Positions 31,018-35,715 of a DNA stretch of 35,715 nt are shown here, piece by piece; the first letter of the stretch is position 1; each line of letters opens with the position of its first letter. This stretch comes from Blastocatellia bacterium UBA7656 (GTDB lineage Bacteria > Acidobacteriota > Blastocatellia > UBA7656). A program made the position numbers and the translations under genes. The stretch covers positions 13,807-49,521 of the forward strand of contig DLHY01000135.1 in assembly GCA_002483445.1 (NCBI GenBank). Reading direction: 5' to 3'. The notes under the pieces were generated by a model. That model was given only the letters and a program-made list of their open reading frames with translations. It ran no database searches and had not been told where the DNA came from.

Positions 31018-32343
31018 TCAAGCACCTTCCTTCGATTCCGAATCGCTGTTTATGAGATAGCCGACCGTGCGGTTGTCCTCAGAAAAATACCTGGAAGCCG
31101 CGCGCCTGACATCTTCCGCCGAGACTGCGCGAATGCGATCCAGAAAATTATCGAGATAGCGATATCCGCGCGACGGTTCCGGGATATGCTCCCCCGCAGC
31201 GATAGTTTCGTACTGGCCGAGCAGTATGGCCTGCTGCAAAAACTCCTCGCTGCTGAAAACAAGTTCGGCTTCTATCTGCCGTTTGGCTTTCTCCATCTCC
31301 GCCTCAGTGACCGCTTCGGTATTCAATCGGTCAATTTCTTCATAGATGGCGCGCTCGACCTGATTGAGCCAATAGCCCGGTTTCAATTCAGCCTGAAGGT
31401 AGAAGAGCGACGGATCGATATGATCGTTGTAGGTGGCCTTGGCCGTCGTCACCGAACTGTCTTGTTCGACGAGGCGTTGATAAAGCCGCGAGGTTTTGCC
31501 AGTCGAAAGAATCGCCTCTGCGATGTGAAGAGCAAAGGAATCCGCGTGACCCACGGCGGGCGTGTGATAGCCGATGAGCAATCGCTCGACGGGAGTTTCC
31601 TTCTTCACTGTGACGCGCTTTTCGCCCCGCTGCGTCGGCTCGACTATGCGCATAGGCGGAGGCTCAGGGCCGGGAGGTATGGGACCCAGGAGAGTGTTGA
31701 TTCGATCAAGCGCGCGTGCAGTATCGAAGTCTCCGACCAGGACGAGCGTGGCGTTGCGCGGGTGATACCATTTGTCATAGTAAGCCTTCATATCGGCTGC
31801 GGTGGCCGATTCCAGGTCTTCGAGCCATCCGACCGTTGGCCAGTGATAAGGGTGCTGGCGAAAGGCGGCGGCCCACACTTCGTTTTCCAGAGCTTCCCAG
31901 GGGCCGTCAAGCCCTATGCGCAATTCCTCTTCGACCACCTGCTTTTCGGACTGAAATTCTTCTTCGGCGAATGTTGTATTTCGCATCCGGGAGGCTTCGA
32001 TCTCCAGAGCCTGCTCCCATCGGTCTGAAGCAAAGGTGAAATAGTAAGCCGTGAAATCGAGCCAGGTGAAAGCGTTGTTGGCTCCGCCGTTTTGAAGCGT
32101 GACTAAATCGATTTCGCCTTTCCGGTAGCGGTCAGTTCCTTTGAAGAGCATGTGTTCGAGGAAGTGAGATTTTCCGGTCTGGCCTAGTTCTTCGTTGCGC
32201 GAGCCTACGCGATACCAGATGATGGCCGCGACTATGGGCTTGAAGTGCAATTCCTTCGTCACGATAGTCATACGGTTCGGCAGGATTGTTTTTTGCGCTC
32301 CGCGAGTGATGAAAGATGAGTTGCCGTTTGTTGATGTAGTCAT
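31018..32343 (-). CDS. M16 zinc peptidase, catalytic subunit
   Basis: A 441-residue protease. Zinc ligands are H60 and H64 in HFLEH, with the general base E63, and E140 in the downstream VVEEELR block, 76 residues after the motif as the family requires. I set the start at the ATG (32343) because the longer TTG-initiated frame begins on the -35 box of the promoter. No signal peptide is seen, so it may be cytoplasmic, although the paired M28 enzyme is secreted. It forms a transcription unit with the non-catalytic partner and M28. Confidence 0.9.
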   Translation of the reverse strand: MTTSTNGNSSFITRGAQKTILPNRMTIVTKELHFKPIVAAIIWYRVGSRNEELGQTGKSHFLEHMLFKGTDRYRKGEIDLVTLQNGGANNAFTWLDFTAYYFTFASDRWEQALEIEASRMRNTTFAEEEFQSEKQVVEEELRIGLDGPWEALENEVWAAAFRQHPYHWPTVGWLEDLESATAADMKAYYDKWYHPRNATLVLVGDFDTARALDRINTLLGPIPPGPEPPPMRIVEPTQRGEKRVTVKKETPVERLLIGYHTPAVGHADSFALHIAEAILSTGKTSRLYQRLVEQDSSVTTAKATYNDHIDPSLFYLQAELKPGYWLNQVERAIYEEIDRLNTEAVTEAEMEKAKRQIEAELVFSSEEFLQQAILLGQYETIAAGEHIPEPSRGYRYLDNFLDRIRAVSAEDVRRAASRYFSEDNRTVGYLINSDSESKEGA

Positions 32344-32365
32344 AGTAATTTCAGAACAGGGAAAA

Positions 32366-32394
32366 ATTGTAGAGTCGGGAAACGGGGGTGTCAA
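32366..32394 (-). promoter_or_regulatory. Near-consensus sigma-70 promoter for the M16-M16-M28 unit
   Basis: On the minus strand a perfect TTGACA (32394-32389) and TACAAT (32371-32366) are separated by 17 bases. The leader before the ATG at 32343 is about 16-17 bases. Confidence 0.8.
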
Positions 32395-32562
32395 ACTCGC
32401 TTGAAGCGGAGCGGTTTTGAAACCCGACTATTGAGCCAGAAAGTCTCACGGGGACTTGATTTCTGGTCGGACGATGTAGATACTGTTGCCTGCTTGTAAC
32501 GGACGGGGACAGAACCTGAAACCCAAAACGCTGCTTGAGTAGAGGCGGCAATGAGGAGGCAG

Positions 32563-32931
32563 ATGACTAAGGCAGAGCTTGTAGAGGAAGTGGCGCGCGC
32601 AGCGGAGTTGAACAAGCGCGATGCCGAAGTGATAGTCGAAACCGTCTTTGCTTCGATCATCTCTGCGCTGCAAAAGGGTGAGAAGGTTGAATTGCGCGGC
32701 TTCGGCAGCTTTCGCACACGTGAGCGCGGCCCGCGTCGGGGCCGGAACCCCAAGACAGGCGAACCCGTAGACGTTCCGGCCAAACGAGTTCCGTACTTCA
32801 AACCGGGCAAGGAACTCAAGGAATACTTCACCGAAGGGCCGGGCGGCGAAGGCGATGCAGGCAAGGCGACGGACGGGGCCGAAGAAGGCGGGAGCGCAGA
32901 CGAAGCGGCTGGCGGAGCAGGCAGCGAGTAA
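32563..32931 (+). CDS. HU/IHF-family DNA-binding protein with acidic tail
   Basis: A DNA-bending protein of about 122 residues. The first 90 form the HU/IHF fold: MTKAELVEEVA, KRDAEVIVETVF, GEKVELRGFGSF and the GRNPKTGEPVDVPAKRVPYFKPGKELKEYF arm with the conserved proline that intercalates into DNA. The last 30 residues form a Gly/Ala/Glu/Asp-rich acidic tail, unlike the short ends of typical HU and the basic tails seen in actinobacteria. The ATG at 32563 has AGGAGG 3 bases upstream; an ATG at 32551 with GAGGCGG is an alternative. Gene and neighbours are divergent from the M16 unit. Confidence 0.88.
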   Translation: MTKAELVEEVARAAELNKRDAEVIVETVFASIISALQKGEKVELRGFGSFRTRERGPRRGRNPKTGEPVDVPAKRVPYFKPGKELKEYFTEGPGGEGDAGKATDGAEEGGSADEAAGGAGSE

Positions 32932-33305
32932 TCGGAGATTTTTTGAAGCGGTCAACCATTGAGTCGGGAAGCGATTGAATCGCCCCTGCCAGCTACTCGG
33001 TCGCCAGCCGAGCAGCAAAAGATTTGTTACTCTCAGGACGGTTTATCATCCTCGCTTCCCTTGATTCATCAACCCTGAACATCATTCCCCTGATCGCCAT
33101 TATTCCCGCGCTATGGGTGTTCAATACGTCAGGAGTCGGGCCTCAGTCTAAAGCTGCCACAAAAGTATTGACCTCTGCGGCGACACAGACATAATGAATT
33201 TCTGAGTTATGGTTTCGGCCCGTGAACATCGCCCCTGGCTCCGACTCAATATCGCGTCGGGTTTTTCAAACTTAACCGGATTTCAAAACGAAAGGCTTCG
33301 AGACT
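32932..33305. other. Non-coding gap with promoter for the TPR gene
   Basis: About 370 bases without a gene. A CTCGG/CCGAG hairpin (32996-33012) may end the HU transcript. TTGACC (33168-33173) and CATAAT (33190-33195) lie 16 bases apart and should drive the next gene. The leader contains a short CCGAC/GTCGG stem followed by five T residues (33241-33265), which could act as a weak terminator or attenuator. Confidence 0.45.
33168..33195 (+). promoter_or_regulatory. Sigma-70-type promoter for the TPR membrane protein
   Basis: TTGACC and CATAAT, each one base from consensus, with 16-base spacing. The leader is about 100 bases and carries the short stem-T5 element at 33241-33265. Confidence 0.5.
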
Positions 33306-34652
33306 ATGCAACACATCAAGCTTTTCCTCCTTCTCTACGTTCGGCCCGCTAAGGCAACAAGCCGACTGATCGATGAAGGCCGCTGGCTCTACTCGGCGAT
33401 GCTGGCTTTCGCGGTCGCGCTGCTTTTGAATTTCACCATCGCCGAGCGAATATACCCGGTTTACGAAGCAGCGCCTATTCCGCTCGATCATTTTTTTCCG
33501 GCGCTTGAATCTGAAAGCGGTGAAGAAGAAGAAAATATCGACCCGCGCGATTATCTGCCTCCTGAAATGCTTGTGACGAAAAAGCCGCTGCCGCTGGTGG
33601 GAAACGCCGGGTGGTATTTCGTATCGTTTTCTCAACTCAGTACGCTTGCGGCTCCCCTCACGCTTGCGCTCTTTTATATCCCCGCTGCAATTCTCGCGAT
33701 GGTGTTGATAACTCAGACCGCGAGCTTCGGAGTAGCGATCCGTCGAGATTTCGGGCCGCTGCTCGTCTGCGCGCTGACGGCCTGGGCAGCCTCGCATCTG
33801 CCATTTGCTCTTGCCGGACTCGCGCTCGACCGATACGGGCTTGGAGCCAACAGCGCGCTCATTTTATGGGCCGCCGCGAAGATAGTTTTCGGGCTTTACA
33901 TGATAGTCGCGCTTCGCACAGTCTACGGCGCGGGAATTGGCGAAAGCGCAGGCGCGGTTTCGGTATCATGGCTTTCAGCGCCTATTGAGATGATCTTTGC
34001 AGCTTCGCGTCTGCTGTGGCTTCTGGCTTCGCCGTGCATTTTTTATCTGGTCTATGCATCGCTTCGCAGCGGCGTAGGCGACATCGATTCGGCCTTTCGC
34101 GGCAGGCAGAGTTTTCGCCGCAGCTTGGAAGCTGCAACGATAAACCCGCGGGACGCGGAAGCGCATTATCAACTCGGATTGATTTATCAGTACCGCCGTC
34201 AGCACTCGGAAGCGATCAATCGTTTCAAGAAAGCAATCGAGATCGATGAGTCGGAAACGGACGCTCACTTCCAGCTTGGGCGCATAGCCCGCGAGCAGGG
34301 CCGCTTGCAGGAAGCGATAGATCATCTCAACACGGTCGTCTCTCAGGATGACAATCACTCGCACGGAGAAATATGGCGCGAGATCGGGGCGGTCTACGCA
34401 GATGCTTCGATGTTCGATGACGCGCGCTCGGCGCTGGAGACATACATCGAGCGGCGACCTTATGACCCCGAGGGGCTTTACCTGATGGCTTACACGTTCA
34501 GCAAGCTAGATCAAAAAGAGCAGGCGCGCGAGATGCTCGAGCGATGCCTTGAATCAGTTCGCACGATGCCTTTTTATCGTCGCGGCGCGGTTCGCAAATG
34601 GGGCCGTCTGGCCCAGAAGCAGTTGCGAGAGCTTGGGGCGCAGAGCGCATGA
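33306..34652 (+). CDS. Yip1-like membrane domain fused to TPR repeats
   Basis: A 448-residue protein. The N-terminal half (about 1-265) has several membrane segments in the pattern of Yip1/DUF1282-like domains, beginning with an amphipathic FLLLYVRPAKATSRLIDEG helix common in that group. The C-terminal 170 residues carry three to four TPR repeats, recognisable from AEAHYQLGLIYQYRRQHSEAI and the following 34-residue spaced copies. The TPR part probably faces the cytoplasm and serves as a docking platform. I know of no assigned role. The ribosome binding site is weak. It converges on the hydrolase gene, 13 bases apart. Confidence 0.75.
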   Translation: MQHIKLFLLLYVRPAKATSRLIDEGRWLYSAMLAFAVALLLNFTIAERIYPVYEAAPIPLDHFFPALESESGEEEENIDPRDYLPPEMLVTKKPLPLVGNAGWYFVSFSQLSTLAAPLTLALFYIPAAILAMVLITQTASFGVAIRRDFGPLLVCALTAWAASHLPFALAGLALDRYGLGANSALILWAAAKIVFGLYMIVALRTVYGAGIGESAGAVSVSWLSAPIEMIFAASRLLWLLASPCIFYLVYASLRSGVGDIDSAFRGRQSFRRSLEAATINPRDAEAHYQLGLIYQYRRQHSEAINRFKKAIEIDESETDAHFQLGRIAREQGRLQEAIDHLNTVVSQDDNHSHGEIWREIGAVYADASMFDDARSALETYIERRPYDPEGLYLMAYTFSKLDQKEQAREMLERCLESVRTMPFYRRGAVRKWGRLAQKQLRELGAQSA

Positions 34653-34665
34653 AGTTTGCCAGCAA

Positions 34666-35571
34666 TCACCGCCTCACTTCTCTGATGAATTTGATCTTCG
34701 CTAAGAATATCACCACCGTGCGGTTGAATTTGTCCGGCTCTTCCATCATCAGGAAGTGACTCACTCCATCCCACATTTGATAATCCATGTCGGGCGCGAT
34801 GCTGCGATAAAATTTTTCATTGTCTGCGGGCCAGAACGGAGCCTTTGCAAGCACTGCCAGCACAGGCACATCGATCTTATCCTCACCCCATATCGCAGGA
34901 TCAGCCATCGCTTCCATCGCGCTCACCGCTACATGCTGAGGCGTCGAGAGCATCGAGGTTTTTATCTCTTCTCGCAGCTTGGGAGATTTGACCGGAGTCA
35001 GCATACCATCAACGAATCTCCCGGCGGCTTCCCCGTAGTTCGGCGCTCGAAGCGGAGCTATGAAGGCATCCATCATCTTCTTGTCGCCAAACGCTCTCAG
35101 CCCTCCATCGACTATCACGAGCGCCGCGGTCTCTTTCGGGTACTTGCGATAAAACTGGCGAATGACCGGCGTACCCATCGAATGGCCTACCAAAACAGCC
35201 CGCTTCACCTGCGCGTCGTCAAGCACGGCTTTGACTGCGCGGGCGAACATATCCATCGAATAAGTGATCTGCGGTTTGTCGCTCTTTCCATGTCCGGGAA
35301 GATCTATCAGGATTGTGCGCTTGAGTCTTGAAAAGGTATACCACTGCCCGCCCCAGAAACTCATATCGCAAGTCCAGCCGTGAATGAACACAACGGCCTC
35401 ATCGCCTCTGCCATAGTTTCGATAATGAATCCGCGCGCCATCCAACCTGGCGAAAAGACCGGGCGAAGGGTCAGACGGCCCTTGCTCGTTGACTATCGCC
35501 TGAGCGTTGGCCGAAGTTGCCAGAGATGAAATGAAAAGAATCGCAATAATAAACAGCGCAGTCTTTTTCAT
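34666..35571 (-). CDS. Secreted alpha/beta hydrolase
   Basis: A 301-residue hydrolase. The start at 35571 follows GGGGGAAG; a longer frame upstream reads through a REP-like repeat. A signal peptide (cleavage likely after ANAQA, about residue 25) directs export. The fold shows oxyanion loop HGWTCD, the nucleophile elbow GHSMG (S131) and H272 in GVSHFLMMEEP; the acid is probably D250. It resembles esterase/lipase-type or haloperoxidase-like hydrolases, with the substrate open. The motif LIDLPGHGKSDKP is typical. Confidence 0.87.
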   Translation of the reverse strand: MKKTALFIIAILFISSLATSANAQAIVNEQGPSDPSPGLFARLDGARIHYRNYGRGDEAVVFIHGWTCDMSFWGGQWYTFSRLKRTILIDLPGHGKSDKPQITYSMDMFARAVKAVLDDAQVKRAVLVGHSMGTPVIRQFYRKYPKETAALVIVDGGLRAFGDKKMMDAFIAPLRAPNYGEAAGRFVDGMLTPVKSPKLREEIKTSMLSTPQHVAVSAMEAMADPAIWGEDKIDVPVLAVLAKAPFWPADNEKFYRSIAPDMDYQMWDGVSHFLMMEEPDKFNRTVVIFLAKIKFIREVRR

Positions 35572-35583
35572 GGCTTCCCCCAC

Positions 35584-35614
35584 GGAAAATGTACGACGGG
35601 CTGCCAGCCTGTCG
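35584..35614. repeat. REP-like dispersed palindrome, copy 3
   Basis: GGAAAATGTACGACGGG followed by CTGCCAGCCTGTCG repeats the arrangement of copies at 10605 and 22195. It lies just upstream of the secreted hydrolase gene. Confidence 0.7.
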
Positions 35615-35650
35615 CAAACTTTCATTATTTCAGCCCTTGAACAGGCAGAC

Positions 35651-35679
35651 TAGAACAGGCTGGCAGCCTGTTCTACATC
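35651..35679. repeat. REP-like perfect palindrome, copy 4
   Basis: TAGAACAGGCTG and CAGCCTGTTCTA flank a single G (35651-35675), a perfect 12-base-arm palindrome with the same GGCTGNCAGCC core as copies 1-3, here without the GGAAAA prefix. Confidence 0.7.
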
Positions 35680-35715
35680 AAAGACTCCCCAGACCGACAG
35701 ATTGTGCCACAGGAC

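Noticed and set aside
32344..32394. N-terminal extension of the M16 catalytic subunit from a TTG
   Set aside because: The TTG is part of the -35 box of the promoter and has no ribosome binding site.
1..35715. CRISPR array
   Set aside because: All tandem repeats seen are short units (7-18 bp) without spacer-like unique sequences of regular length.

Overview
The window looks like chromosome from a free-living Gram-negative heterotroph, most plausibly a soil or sediment Acidobacteriota (Blastocatellia-like). The reasons are the moderately high GC content, frequent TTG and GTG starts with clear Shine-Dalgarno sites, tandem DUF5666 domains, paired M16 peptidases, MacB-type permeases and many secreted or outer-membrane proteins. 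This taxonomic guess is inference; no rRNA or marker tree is available.

Layout. 1-2800: a secreted four-repeat DUF5666 protein (-) and a zinc alcohol dehydrogenase (+). 2860-9211: a hybrid histidine kinase overlapping an NtrC-type sigma-54 activator, an orphan antitoxin-like gene, and an HtrA protease ending in a bidirectional terminator. 9230-13100: a MacB/FtsX-type ABC set (two permeases on -, the ATPase divergent on +) with unusual short tandem repeats in its leaders, then an unlisted 37-residue membrane protein. 13300-15600: an alpha/beta hydrolase and an acyltransferase-3 protein. 15650-18362: an AT-richer island around a tRNA-Gly(CCC), holding a NucS/DUF91-like nuclease, a methyltransferase and a second PD-(D/E)XK nuclease. 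A 117-bp structure resembling an integron attC recombination site separates the first two. 18412-21000: an AzgA-type purine permease, a small unknown protein and sucD without sucC. 21104-24751: a two-gene toxin-antitoxin module, then gatC-gatA-DMT transporter behind a near-consensus promoter, with a palindromic repeat between gatC and gatA. 24773-28025: an outer-membrane barrel gene, about 800 bases of non-coding DNA holding a strong promoter and a potentially structured leader, then a secreted CxxCH protein with a strong terminator. 28052-32394: an M16 catalytic subunit, an M16 non-catalytic subunit and an M28 metallopeptidase in one transcription unit. 32563-35571: an HU/IHF-like protein with an acidic tail, a Yip1-like/TPR membrane protein and a secreted alpha/beta hydrolase.

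How the genes work together. Several units share a cell-envelope theme: HtrA, the MacB-like transporter, the M16/M28 peptidases, the outer-membrane barrel and the two-component pair. gatCA (tRNA amidation) and sucD (TCA cycle) are core housekeeping genes. Three non-genic themes stand out: GACTCTC/GACTCCA short repeats ahead of ABC genes, a dispersed palindrome family around GGCTGCCAGCC (four sites), and the attC-like island next to the tRNA.
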